NCBI GenBank assembly: GCA_964542455.1
Contig: CAZIUC010000010.1
Span: forward strand, 47,296-111,295
From: PFJX01 sp964542455
GTDB taxonomy: Bacteria; Pseudomonadota; Gammaproteobacteria; Burkholderiales; Thiobacillaceae
DNA: 64,000 bases
Direction: 5' to 3'
Below the pieces are notes generated by a model. It saw nothing but the letters and a program-made list of their open reading frames with translations, did no database searches and was not told the origin of the DNA. Shown piece after piece: positions 49,700-58,870 of the stretch (position 1 is the first letter of the stretch; each line of letters starts with the position of its first letter). Made by a program: the position numbers and the translations under genes.

Positions 49700-50953
49700 A
49701 TGCAGCTTTTCGCCTGTGGCGTAAACCATCACACAGCGCCGGTTTCCATCCGCGAGCGAGTCGCGTTCGGGCCGGACATCCTGCCGCGCGCCCTGACGGA
49801 TGTGACCGGTGAGCGCGGCCCGGCACGGGAAGCGGCGATCCTGTCGACCTGCAACCGCACCGAGATCTACTGCAACACGTCGCAGCCCGCGGAGGTGGCG
49901 GAATGGCTGGCCAACTTCCACGGCCTGCCGCCGCGCGACGTCAAACCCTATCTCTATCTGCACCCCGGCAGCGAAGCCGCCAACCACGCTTTCCGCGTGG
50001 CGTCCGGGCTGGATTCGATGGTCCTGGGTGAAACCCAGATCCTCGGCCAGATGAAGCAAGCGGCGGAAAAGGCCGCCGCAGCCGGCACCCTCGGCCTGCT
50101 CCTCAACAAGCTGTTCCAGCGCACCTTCTCGGTGGCCAAGGAAGTGCGCACGGCCACCGAAATTGGCGCCAGCACCGTGTCCATGTCCGCGGCAGCGGTC
50201 AGCCTGGCGGAACGCATCTTCCCGTCGATCAAGGAACAGTCCGTTCTGTTCATCGGTGCCGGCGAGATGATCGACCTGGTCGCCACCCACTTCGCCGCCA
50301 AGGGCCCGCGCCGCTTGATGGTGGTGAACCGCACCATTGAGCGCGCGCGCGATCTCGCCAACAAGTTCGGCGGCGAAGCGGCTGCGCTCAGCAACCTGCC
50401 GGAATTGCTGCACGAGTTCGACATCCTGGTCACGTCCACCGCCAGCCCCCTGCCCATCGTCGGCCTGGGCATGGTGGAACGCGCGATCAAGGTGCGCAAA
50501 CACCGCCCCATCTTCATGGTCGATCTGGCGGTACCGCGCGACATCGAAACCGAGGTAGGAGAGATGGACGACGTCTTCCTCTATACCGTCGACGATCTCG
50601 GCGAGGTGGTACGCGCCGGCCAGGGCAACCGCCAGTCGGCGGTGGTGCAGGCGGAAGCCATCATCGCCTCCAGCGTCAACGAGTTCATGCACTGGATAGA
50701 CACCCGCCGCACCGTGCCGGTGATCCGCTCCCTGCGCGACCACAGCGAACGTCTGCGCCGGAACGAACTGGACAAGGCGCACAAGGCCCTGCTGCGCGGC
50801 GACGACCCGCAAGCCGTGCTGGATGCCCTGAGCCGCTCCCTGATGAACAAGCTCATGCACGAACCCTGCCACGCGCTCAATCAGGCCGGAGACGATGAGC
50901 GCGAACACCTCGCGCGTCTGGTTTCCCGCCTTTACAACCTGCATAGCGAGTAG
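49700..50953 (+). CDS. hemA: Glutamyl-tRNA reductase
   Basis: A 417-residue enzyme that reduces Glu-tRNA to glutamate-1-semialdehyde, the first step of haem synthesis by the C5 route. The active cysteine is in ILSTCNRTEIYC; GLDSMVLGETQILGQMKQA and the NADPH site VLFIGAGEMIDLVATHF are clear. The dimerisation domain ends at VSRLYNLHSE. A TACAAT at 49661-49666 may be its -10 box. prfA and prmC follow. Confidence 0.96.
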   Translation: MQLFACGVNHHTAPVSIRERVAFGPDILPRALTDVTGERGPAREAAILSTCNRTEIYCNTSQPAEVAEWLANFHGLPPRDVKPYLYLHPGSEAANHAFRVASGLDSMVLGETQILGQMKQAAEKAAAAGTLGLLLNKLFQRTFSVAKEVRTATEIGASTVSMSAAAVSLAERIFPSIKEQSVLFIGAGEMIDLVATHFAAKGPRRLMVVNRTIERARDLANKFGGEAAALSNLPELLHEFDILVTSTASPLPIVGLGMVERAIKVRKHRPIFMVDLAVPRDIETEVGEMDDVFLYTVDDLGEVVRAGQGNRQSAVVQAEAIIASSVNEFMHWIDTRRTVPVIRSLRDHSERLRRNELDKAHKALLRGDDPQAVLDALSRSLMNKLMHEPCHALNQAGDDEREHLARLVSRLYNLHSE

Positions 50954-50965
50954 TTGGCAATTCGC

Positions 50966-51013
50966 AGTTGGCGGCTGGCCGTTATCCAGACTGCCGACTG
51001 CCAGCCGCCAACT
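50966..51013. repeat. Inverted repeat between hemA and prfA
   Basis: Arms AGTTGGCGGCTGGC (50966-50979) and GCCAGCCGCCAACT (51000-51013) are exact complements with a 20-base loop. No T-run follows. It may slow or attenuate read-through from hemA to prfA, or be a plain repeat. Confidence 0.7.
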
Positions 51014-51019
51014 TGAAAA

Positions 51020-52102
51020 ATGAAATCCACCCTCCAAGCCAAGCTCGAGCAACTCGCCTTCCGCCTGGAAGAGATCAGCGGTTTGCTCTCCGATGAGCGC
51101 GCCACGGCGGACATGGCGCAGTACCGTAAGCTCAACCAGGAACATGCGGAAATCACCCCGGTGGTGGCGCACTACCACGCATGGCTGCTGGCGCGCGCGG
51201 ATCTGAATACCGCCGAGGGATTGCTGTCCGACCCGGACATGAAGGAATTCGCCCAGGAAGAAGCGGAAGCCGCCAGGGCGCGCATCGCCGAACTCGACCA
51301 GCAATTACAACTCCTCCTGCTGCCACGCGACCCCAACGACGAGCGTAACCTGTTCCTGGAAATCCGCGCCGGCACTGGCGGCAACGAATCCGCCCTGTTT
51401 GCCGGCGATCTCTTGCGCATGTACAGCCGCTACGCCGAACGGCAGCGCTGGAAAGTGGAAATCGTCTCGGAAAGCGCGGGCGAAGTCGGCGGCTACAAGG
51501 AAGTCATCTGCCGCGTGGTCGGCGCCGGCGCTTACTCGAAACTCAAGTTTGAATCCGGCGGCCATCGCGTGCAGCGGGTGCCGGAAACCGAGACCCAGGG
51601 CCGCATCCACACCTCCGCCTGCACCGTCGCGGTAATGCCGGAAGCGGATGAAGCCGAGGCCATCGACATCAATCCGGCCGATCTGCGTATCGACACCTAC
51701 CGCGCCAGTGGCGCAGGCGGCCAGCACATCAACAAGACCGACTCCGCCGTGCGCATCACCCACCTGCCCAGCGGCCTGGTGGTGGAATGCCAGGACGACC
51801 GCTCGCAGCACCGCAACAAGGCGCAGGCCCTGGCCGTGCTCGCCGCGCGCCTGAAAGACATGCAGGACCGCGCCGCCCACGCCAAAGAAGCCAGCACCCG
51901 GAAAAGCCTGATCGGAACCGGCGACCGCTCCGACCGCATCCGCACCTACAACTTCCCGCAGGGTCGCCTCACCGACCACCGCATCAACCTCACGCTGTAC
52001 AAGCTTGGCCAGATCATGGAAGGCGACCTCGACGAACTCATCACCGCGCTCACCGCCGAATACCAGGCGGACTTGCTCGCGGCGCTGAGCGGTGAAGGTT
52101 GA
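51020..52102 (+). CDS. prfA: Peptide chain release factor 1
   Basis: A 360-residue factor that ends translation at UAA and UAG. The GGQ motif is in SGAGGQHINKTDSAVRI; the codon-reading tripeptide is PET in HRVQRVPETETQGRI. Length is normal. prmC, whose product methylates the GGQ glutamine, follows directly. Confidence 0.97.
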   Translation: MKSTLQAKLEQLAFRLEEISGLLSDERATADMAQYRKLNQEHAEITPVVAHYHAWLLARADLNTAEGLLSDPDMKEFAQEEAEAARARIAELDQQLQLLLLPRDPNDERNLFLEIRAGTGGNESALFAGDLLRMYSRYAERQRWKVEIVSESAGEVGGYKEVICRVVGAGAYSKLKFESGGHRVQRVPETETQGRIHTSACTVAVMPEADEAEAIDINPADLRIDTYRASGAGGQHINKTDSAVRITHLPSGLVVECQDDRSQHRNKAQALAVLAARLKDMQDRAAHAKEASTRKSLIGTGDRSDRIRTYNFPQGRLTDHRINLTLYKLGQIMEGDLDELITALTAEYQADLLAALSGEG

Positions 52103-52165
52103 TGTAGCGCCGGCATCCTTGCCGGCGTCTTTTGAAAAAATGCCGGCAGGGATGCCGGCGCTACA
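52103..52165. repeat. Dispersed palindromic repeat, family A, at the prmC start
   Basis: TGTAGCGCCGGCATCCTTGC at the left, its complement ending GATGCCGGCGCTACA at the right, with a 12-base centre of T and A. Other copies: 56795-56853, 58777-58845, and a half copy at 60146-60177. Here it starts at the last bases of prfA and covers the candidate start codons of prmC. Confidence 0.85.
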
Positions 52166-53012
52166 AGTGGCCGACCACCTCGCTCACGCCGCCCGCCAAC
52201 TGGCGGAAGCGCTCGACCTCCCGCCCCGTGAAGCCCGCCTGGAAGCGCAAATCCTGTTCGCCCACGCCCTCGGCGTGAACCGCGCCTGGCTGATCGGCCA
52301 TGACCGCGACAGCTTGACGCCGGATCAGGAAAGCACCGTCGAAGCCCTGCTCATGCGCCGTCTGGCCGGCGAACCAGTCGCCTACCTGCTGGGCGAGCGC
52401 GAGTTCTACGGGCGCCCGTTCCAGGTCACGCCCGACGTGCTCATTCCCCGGCCGGATACTGAGCTGCTGGTGGAACTCGCCCTGCAACGCCTGCCACAGG
52501 ACGCAGCTTTGAACGTCCTCGATGTCGGCGTCGGCAGCGGCGCGGTGGCCATCAGCCTGGCGCTGGAACGGCCGCGCTGCCGGGTCACCGGCGTCGATCT
52601 CAGCGCGGGCGCCTTGCGGGTAGCCGAGGCCAATGCCGAAGCGCTGCATGCCGCTGTCGAATTCCTCGCCAGCGATGTTTATGTCGCGCTGGGTGCGCGT
52701 CGCTTCCACCTCATCGCCAGCAACCCGCCCTACATCGCCACCGCCGACCCGCACCTGGAGCGGGGCGATCTCCGTTTCGAGCCGCCCCAGGCCCTGGCTT
52801 CCGGCTGCGACGGCCTCGACCTGATTCGCCGTCTGGTCAGCGAAGCGCCCACCCACCTGGAAGCTGGCGGCTGGCTGTTGCTGGAACATGGCTGGGACCA
52901 GGCCGCTGCCGTGCGTGCCCTGTTGTGCCAGAGAGGCTTCGGCGCCGTGTTCAGCGCCACCGACCTGGCCGGCCACGAGCGGGTGACGGGCGGGGTGTTT
53001 CCCGTTGGATAG
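52140..53012 (+). CDS. prmC: Release factor glutamine methyltransferase
   Basis: A protein of about 290 residues that N5-methylates the GGQ glutamine of RF1 and RF2. LGEREFYGRPFQVTPDVLIP, VLDVGVGSGAVAISLALERP (SAM site) and HLIASNPPYIATADPHLERG (NPPY) are diagnostic. The start is uncertain: ATG 52140 and ATG 52152 both lie inside the family A repeat, and GTG 52167 lies just after it. A GTG at 52092 would overlap prfA. The first residues (MPAGMPALQ) are repeat-derived and not part of the family. Confidence 0.92.
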   Translation: MPAGMPALQVADHLAHAARQLAEALDLPPREARLEAQILFAHALGVNRAWLIGHDRDSLTPDQESTVEALLMRRLAGEPVAYLLGEREFYGRPFQVTPDVLIPRPDTELLVELALQRLPQDAALNVLDVGVGSGAVAISLALERPRCRVTGVDLSAGALRVAEANAEALHAAVEFLASDVYVALGARRFHLIASNPPYIATADPHLERGDLRFEPPQALASGCDGLDLIRRLVSEAPTHLEAGGWLLLEHGWDQAAAVRALLCQRGFGAVFSATDLAGHERVTGGVFPVG

Positions 53013-53110
53013 CGGGGAAAGCGCCTCGGAACATGCACAACCTCATGTTTTTCCAGAACATGCCGCTAATATAGGCAAGGTGGGTATTCCCCCCGAACGG
53101 AGCCGGCAAC

Positions 53111-54316
53111 ATGGATGTTTTCAGCGTCACCAGTGACAACCTGTTCACCCTGTCTTCGCAGAACACCGCGCAGAAGGAAAACATCGCCCTGCGCGCGTTG
53201 AATACCGGCCTGGAACAGTTCAGCGCCAAGCAATATGACCTTGCCATCACCAACTTCCAGCGTTCCATCAGCCTGGCGCCGACCGCCGACTCCGCGCTCA
53301 ATGCCTATGACTACATGGCGCGCGCGCAACTCACCCAGGGCAAGACCCAGGCCGCGATCGATACCTACGGCAAGGCGCTGAAGATCGCTCCGAATCGCGA
53401 CGATATGCATGTGCAGTTGGGCAAGATTTACACCACGGAAGGCCGTATGGACGAAGCGCGTGACCAGTACAAGCTCGCGGTGAAATACAACCCCAGCTCC
53501 GCCAATCGTTATGCCCTGGGGCAGGGCTTGCTCGGCACCGGGCAATATGGCGAAGCTGCTCAGCAGTTCGAACTGGTGCGCCAGCAGGGGCCGAAAGAGC
53601 CCTTCGGCTTCTTCGGCCTCGGCCAGACCTATGCCAAGCAGGGCAAGCTGGATGCGGCCATCGAAGCCTTCAAGAGCGCCGTCGGCATCCAACATGACTA
53701 CCTCGATGCCTACTCGGAAATGGGCTACGCCTACACAGACAAAGGCAATATCAGCCAGGCGAATGACATCGTCAGCACCCTCAATACCCTCTCACCCAGC
53801 GACACCACGCTGGCCAACAGCCTCACCCAGTACATCTACGAAAAGACCCAGCCGAAAATGACGGCGGCTTACGTCAGCGACCTCTACACACCCTTCCTTT
53901 CCAGCCAGGGGCCGAGAACCAGTCTGAGTTCCATGAGCAATTATTTGACCAACGCCGGTGACGAGCACACCTTCGCAATGGTGTTCCAGTTCGACAAGTC
54001 AATGGATCAAAACTCGGTACAGAACGTTTTCAACTGGAACATCTCCCGTGCCGGCGGCACCGGCCGCGCCGATGGCTACAACTACGACATGACGCTGCCC
54101 ACCACGGAAGTCACCCTGCCTTCCACGCCACTGGCCGTTTATTACAACCAGAGCGAACAAACCGCCACCGTGCTGTTCAAGATTCGCCAGAACGCCACGG
54201 CCGACGGCACCCTGGATCCTTCCCACATCAATTTCAGTTTCACCGGCAAGGACGTGGTCGGCCTGTCGATGGACAAGTCAGCCGATATGTATAACGGCTT
54301 TTCCGGATTCGCCTAG
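53111..54316 (+). CDS. TPR-repeat protein
   Basis: A 401-residue protein with no signal peptide. Residues about 25-240 form six or so TPR units (ALNTGLEQFSAKQYDLAITN, AYDYMARAQLTQGKTQAAID, HVQLGKIYTTEGRMDEARDQ, FGFFGLGQTYAKQGKLDAAI). The last 130 residues are a beta-rich domain (TFAMVFQFDKSMDQNSVQNV), possibly Ig-like. GGAG lies 10 bases before the ATG. It stands alone. A scaffold role is likely, partner unknown. Confidence 0.75.
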   Translation: MDVFSVTSDNLFTLSSQNTAQKENIALRALNTGLEQFSAKQYDLAITNFQRSISLAPTADSALNAYDYMARAQLTQGKTQAAIDTYGKALKIAPNRDDMHVQLGKIYTTEGRMDEARDQYKLAVKYNPSSANRYALGQGLLGTGQYGEAAQQFELVRQQGPKEPFGFFGLGQTYAKQGKLDAAIEAFKSAVGIQHDYLDAYSEMGYAYTDKGNISQANDIVSTLNTLSPSDTTLANSLTQYIYEKTQPKMTAAYVSDLYTPFLSSQGPRTSLSSMSNYLTNAGDEHTFAMVFQFDKSMDQNSVQNVFNWNISRAGGTGRADGYNYDMTLPTTEVTLPSTPLAVYYNQSEQTATVLFKIRQNATADGTLDPSHINFSFTGKDVVGLSMDKSADMYNGFSGFA

Positions 54317-54401
54317 CAGTCCGTCATCTTGAATCGAAGGGATGGTTTGTAGGATGTGGGCACGCTTGTGTTCTCGCGTTTCCACTTGGCGGCCTGCCGC
54401 C

Positions 54402-54935
54402 CTACTCCCGCACCGGGTGTTTCGCCAATTTCCGTTGCAGGGTGCGCCGGTGCATTTTCAGGGCGCGGGCGGTGGCGGAGAGGTTGCCGTCGTTTTCCGC
54501 CAGCACTTTCTGGATGTGTTCCCACTCGAGACGATCCACCGACATCGGTTCTTCAGCCGGCGCCACCGCCGCGTCACCTTCTTCACGTCCGAGCGCGGCG
54601 AGGATTTCATCGACGCCCGCCGGCTTCGCCAGGTAGTGCACCGCGCCCAGCTTGATCGCCTCTACCGCCGTGGCGATGCTGGCATAGCCGGTGAGCAGGA
54701 GGATGCGCAGGTCCGGGTGAGCCGCCTTGAGCGGGGCGATCAGGCGCAGGCCGGAATCGGCGGCCAGTCGCAAATCCAGCACGGCGGCGGCGAAATCGCC
54801 TTCGGCCGCCAGCGACAGCGCGGTTTCCCCGTCATGCGCCACACTCGCTTGATGGCCACGCCGGCGCAGGGCCTGGGCCAGCGCCTCGGCGAATACCGGG
54901 TCATCGTCCACTACCAACATGCGCCAGCCGTTCAT
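54402..54935 (-). CDS. regA: Response regulator of the RegA/PrrA/ActR type
   Basis: A 177-residue regulator. Receiver: MLVVDDDPVFAEALAQALRR, phospho-acceptor Asp in AAVLDLRLAADSG, Thr in LLLTGYAS, and Lys in HYLAKPAG. The C-terminal Fis-like helix-turn-helix is NLSATARALKMHRRTLQRKL, the RegA-type. RegA homologues control respiration, carbon fixation and nitrogen genes in response to redox state. Its start overlaps the kinase stop (ATGA). Confidence 0.85.
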   Translation of the reverse strand: MNGWRMLVVDDDPVFAEALAQALRRRGHQASVAHDGETALSLAAEGDFAAAVLDLRLAADSGLRLIAPLKAAHPDLRILLLTGYASIATAVEAIKLGAVHYLAKPAGVDEILAALGREEGDAAVAPAEEPMSVDRLEWEHIQKVLAENDGNLSATARALKMHRRTLQRKLAKHPVRE

Positions 54936-56194
54936 TTGTCTTCCTCCACAGGCAATACCACGCGAGCAATGGCGCCGCCCTCGGGCCTATCGGCCAGTTC
55001 CAGACTCCCTCCCAGACGCGCCAGGGTGGCGCGCGCGAGGTCGAGGCCGACACCCCAGCCGCTCTTGTCGGAATGACTGGCCATCTCGCGCTTCAGGCCC
55101 GGCCCGCTGTCCAGCACTTGAATGACGATATGGCCGTCACCGCTACTGGCGCGTACCCGGATCGCCTCGGGTGACACGTCCGCCGCGTTGTTGAGCAAGG
55201 TCATCAGCACCGCTTCCAGGCCGGCATCGTGGGATTGCCGCGCCGGCAAATCGGCGGCCACTTCCAGATGCACCCGCGCTTCCGGCCGCAGCAGGCCCCA
55301 GTGTTCCACCACCCGCGCCAGCCAGATCGTGGTCGCCATTTTCGGTCCCGCCGTCGTGCCGCGCGCGCGGGCGGCATCGCCGAGGCGGGCGAGCACTTGT
55401 CCCATGCGCGCGCTCTGTTCCGCGAGCAGGGTGAGCGGCGCCTCCAGTTCGTCGTCACCGGCATAGTCGCGCCGCAGTTCGTCCAGGGTCAGACGCAGCG
55501 AGGCCAGCGGCGTGGCCAGATCGTGCGCGGCGGCGGCGGCCTGGACACCGAGGGCGAACAACTGTTCATCGCGCAGACGCGCTTCCCGCGCCTCGGCCAG
55601 TTGCGCGTCACGGCGGCGCAAGGTGGCGGCCAGCCGACCGGCAAAGGCGGCCACCAGCGCGGCGGTGAGCAGGAAGTTCAGCCACATGCCCATCAGGTGC
55701 ATATCCACCGCCGCTTCCGCCGAGACCTGGAGCGCCAGCGGCCGGTAATGGCCCATCAACAGGGTGTAGAGCCCGCCCACCCAGAACGCCATGCCCCAGG
55801 CGAACAGCGCGGGAAGGGTGACGGCGGCGAGAATCAGCGGCACCAGCAACAGGGAAATGAAGGGATTGGCATAACCGCCGGTGAGATACACCAGGGCGGC
55901 GATCAGCGCGGCGTCGGCGGCGAGGTGGATGGCCAGTTCGAACAGCGGCGCGCCGCCCGCGCGCAGGCGTACCCAGGCGATGCCGTTGAGCAGCAGGTGC
56001 AGCAGCAGGAGCAGGGCCAGCGAGCTCATGGGCAGGCGCGCATGCAGGGTGAATAGCGCCAGCAGGATGCCCAGTCCTTCACCCAGAAGCAGCGCCGCGC
56101 GCGTCAGCATCAGACGAATCTGTGCCTCGCGTGGCAGTGGCTCGCGCCAATCGGCGAGACGCGGGTGGCGCGTGGAGTTGGGCAGGCGTGGCAT
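54932..56194 (-). CDS. regB: Sensor histidine kinase of the RegB/PrrB type
   Basis: A 420-residue inner-membrane kinase with about six membrane segments. The quinone-binding motif GGxxNPF is present (YLTGGYANPFISLLLVPLI), and the H-box is AAAHDLATPLASLRLTLDEL. N-box and G-boxes: LLNNAADVSPEAI, VLDSGPGL, GWGVGLDLARATLARLGG. I find no cysteine anywhere in the protein, so the redox-box cysteine described for Rhodobacter RegB is missing. Confidence 0.85.
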   Translation of the reverse strand: MPRLPNSTRHPRLADWREPLPREAQIRLMLTRAALLLGEGLGILLALFTLHARLPMSSLALLLLLHLLLNGIAWVRLRAGGAPLFELAIHLAADAALIAALVYLTGGYANPFISLLLVPLILAAVTLPALFAWGMAFWVGGLYTLLMGHYRPLALQVSAEAAVDMHLMGMWLNFLLTAALVAAFAGRLAATLRRRDAQLAEAREARLRDEQLFALGVQAAAAAHDLATPLASLRLTLDELRRDYAGDDELEAPLTLLAEQSARMGQVLARLGDAARARGTTAGPKMATTIWLARVVEHWGLLRPEARVHLEVAADLPARQSHDAGLEAVLMTLLNNAADVSPEAIRVRASSGDGHIVIQVLDSGPGLKREMASHSDKSGWGVGLDLARATLARLGGSLELADRPEGGAIARVVLPVEEDK

Positions 56195-56361
56195 GTGTGG
56201 ATTCTACGGGCGCTATGGTTCGCCAAGCCGCGTGCGTGATTCTTGCGACAATTTGTCGCATTCCTCCTCGGCTCGTTGGCTATCCGAATGCGTTCTTCGT
56301 GGGATGGCAGCCCTCCTCCACCTCATAGGCAGATTGGCGGGCAGCCCCGTTCCCACCCCCG

Positions 56362-56367
56362 TATACT
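56362..56367 (+). promoter_or_regulatory. -10 box of the rnpB promoter
   Basis: TATACT lies 7 bases before the first base of RNase P RNA, a good sigma-70 fit. The -35 region is weak; I could not assign it with confidence. Confidence 0.55.
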
Positions 56368-56374
56368 GCGCGCC

Positions 56375-56766
56375 GGAGTTGGCCAGGCAACCGCTGTGCG
56401 GGTAACCGCATGGAGGAAAGTCCGGGCTCCACAGGGCAGGGTGCCAGGTAACACCTGGGCGCTATAAGTCGAAGGCGCGAGCCTTCGACCCAAGGCGACG
56501 GAAAGTGCAACAGAAAATACACCGCCGATGGCCGATCGCAAGATCGGATCAGGCAAGGTTGAAATGGCGAGGTAAGAGCTCACCGCGGACGTGGCAACAC
56601 GGACGGCAAGGTAAACCCCACCCGGAGCAAGGCCAAATAGGCAGGCGCGTCTTAGGACATCGGTGGCCCGCCGAGCCTGCGGGTAGGCTGCTAGAGGCGA
56701 CGGGTGACCGTCGTCCCAGATGAATGGTTGCCCACGACAAAACCCGGCTTATCGGCCAACTCCACC
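56375..56766 (+). ncRNA. rnpB: RNase P RNA, class A
   Basis: About 392 bases. The ends GGAGTTGGCC and GGCCAACTCC pair exactly. Conserved core elements: GAGGAAAGTCCGGGCTCCAC near the 5' end, ACAGAAAATACACCGCC and GGTAAACCCCACC centrally, then GACAAAACCCGGCTTATCGG at the 3' end (binds tRNA CCA). It cuts the 5' leader of pre-tRNAs with RnpA. Confidence 0.97.
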
Positions 56767-56794
56767 TTATTTCCGAGAGCCGCGTCCCGCGCGA

Positions 56795-56853
56795 TGTAGC
56801 GCCGGCATCCTTGCCGGCGTCTTTTCAAACAGCCGGCTGGAAGCCGGCGCTAC
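56795..56853. repeat. Dispersed palindromic repeat, family A, copy 2
   Basis: TGTAGCGCCGGCATCCTTGC ... AAGCCGGCGCTAC. It lies after rnpB and ends one base before the stop codon of the ABC permease gene; it may serve as a transcript end for both. Confidence 0.75.
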
Positions 56854-56854
56854 C

Positions 56855-58062
56855 TCACTCGTGCCGTAACGCTTCGATCGGATCCAGGCTGGCGGCGCGG
56901 CGGGCGGGGAAGTAGCCGAAGATCACGCCGATGGCGGCGGAGAAGGCGAAGGACAACAGGTTGATGCCGGGGTTGAACAGGTAGGGGATGTGCATCAGGC
57001 CGGACAGGCCGATCGAGGCGAGAGTGGCGAGGATGACGCCGATCAGCCCGCCCAGCGACGACAGCACCACGGCTTCGATGAGGAATTGCGACAGCACTTC
57101 CCTCTCCAGAGCGCCGATGGCCAGCCGGATGCCGATCTCGCGGGTGCGTTCGGTCACCGACACCAGCATGATGTTCATGATGCCGATGCCGCCCACCAGC
57201 AGGCTGACCGCCGCCACCGCGCCGAGCAGGGTGGTCATCACCTGGGTGGTGCCGGAGAGGGTGTCGGCGATCTGCTTGGTGTCCATGACGTTAAAGTTGT
57301 CGTCTTCGTTGTCGCCGATGTGGCGGCGTTCGCGCATGAGTCGTTCGACCTGTTTTTGCACCTTGTCCGAGGAAACGCCGTCCTTCACCGAAACCATCAG
57401 GGTGCGCACGTCCTGGTTGCCGGTCAGGCGGCGCTGCACGGTGCGCAGCGGCATGACGATGGTGTCGTCCTGGTCCGAGCCGAATGACGACTGCCCCTTG
57501 GCGGCGAGCAGGCCGATCACCTCGCAGGAGAACTGCTTGATGCGGATCTCGCCACCCACCGGGTTCTGCGCGCCGAACAGTTCCTTTTTCACGGTGTTGC
57601 CGATCACGCACACCGCCTTTCCGGCGCGCTCTTCCGATTCGTAAAAGACGCGGCCGCCGGCCAGGCGCCAGTTGTTGGTCGTGAAGTAATCAGCGTTACT
57701 GCCGGTGACGGAGGTGGACCAGTTGCTGGCCTGCACCACCACCGTGACGCTCTTGTTGACCACCGGCGCCACCGCCTTGAGGCCGCCGATCTGGTCGCGG
57801 ATGGCTTGGGCATCTTCCACCTTGAAGTTGGCCGCGCCGGCCGAGTCGCGGCCGGGGCCGAGGCGCTGGCCGGGGCGCACGATGAGCAGGTTGCTGCCGA
57901 GGCTGGCGATCTGCTGTTTCACCGCGAGGGTGGCGCCGTTGCCCAGGGTCACCATGGTGATGACCGCCGAGACGCCGATGACGATGCCCAGGGTGGTAAG
58001 GAAAGAGCGCAGCAGGTTGCGGCGGATTTCCCGCAACGAGAGGAGAAGTGCGTTCCAGAGCA

Positions 58063-58063
<1 letters not shown>
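56855..58063 (-). CDS. MacB-type ABC transporter permease
   Basis: A 402-residue permease: first membrane helix in RNLLRSFLTTLGIVIGVSAV, a large periplasmic domain (about residues 45-270), and three C-terminal helices (LLGAVAAVSLLVGGIGIMNI, VLSSLGGLIGVILATLASIG and the end FSAAIGVIFGYFPARRAASL). This is the MacB/FtsX fold. The ATPase is coded separately upstream (TGATG overlap), unlike E. coli MacB, where both are one chain. It works with the MacA-like adaptor and TolC-like channel here. Confidence 0.9.
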
Positions 58064-58764
<701 letters not shown>

Positions 58765-58776
58765 CGCGGGCTGATA

Positions 58777-58845
58777 TGTAGCGCCGGCATCCTTGCCGGC
58801 CCGCCAGCGCGGGCCAAAGATGCCGGCAGGGATACCGGCGCTACA
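58777..58845. repeat. Dispersed palindromic repeat, family A, copy 3
   Basis: TGTAGCGCCGGCATCCTTGC at the left and GGATACCGGCGCTACA at the right, with a longer centre that has its own small stem. It fills most of the 106-base gap between the adaptor and ATPase genes. Confidence 0.8.
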
Positions 58846-58870
58846 GGTCGCGATGGCGTTCTGTTCGCGT

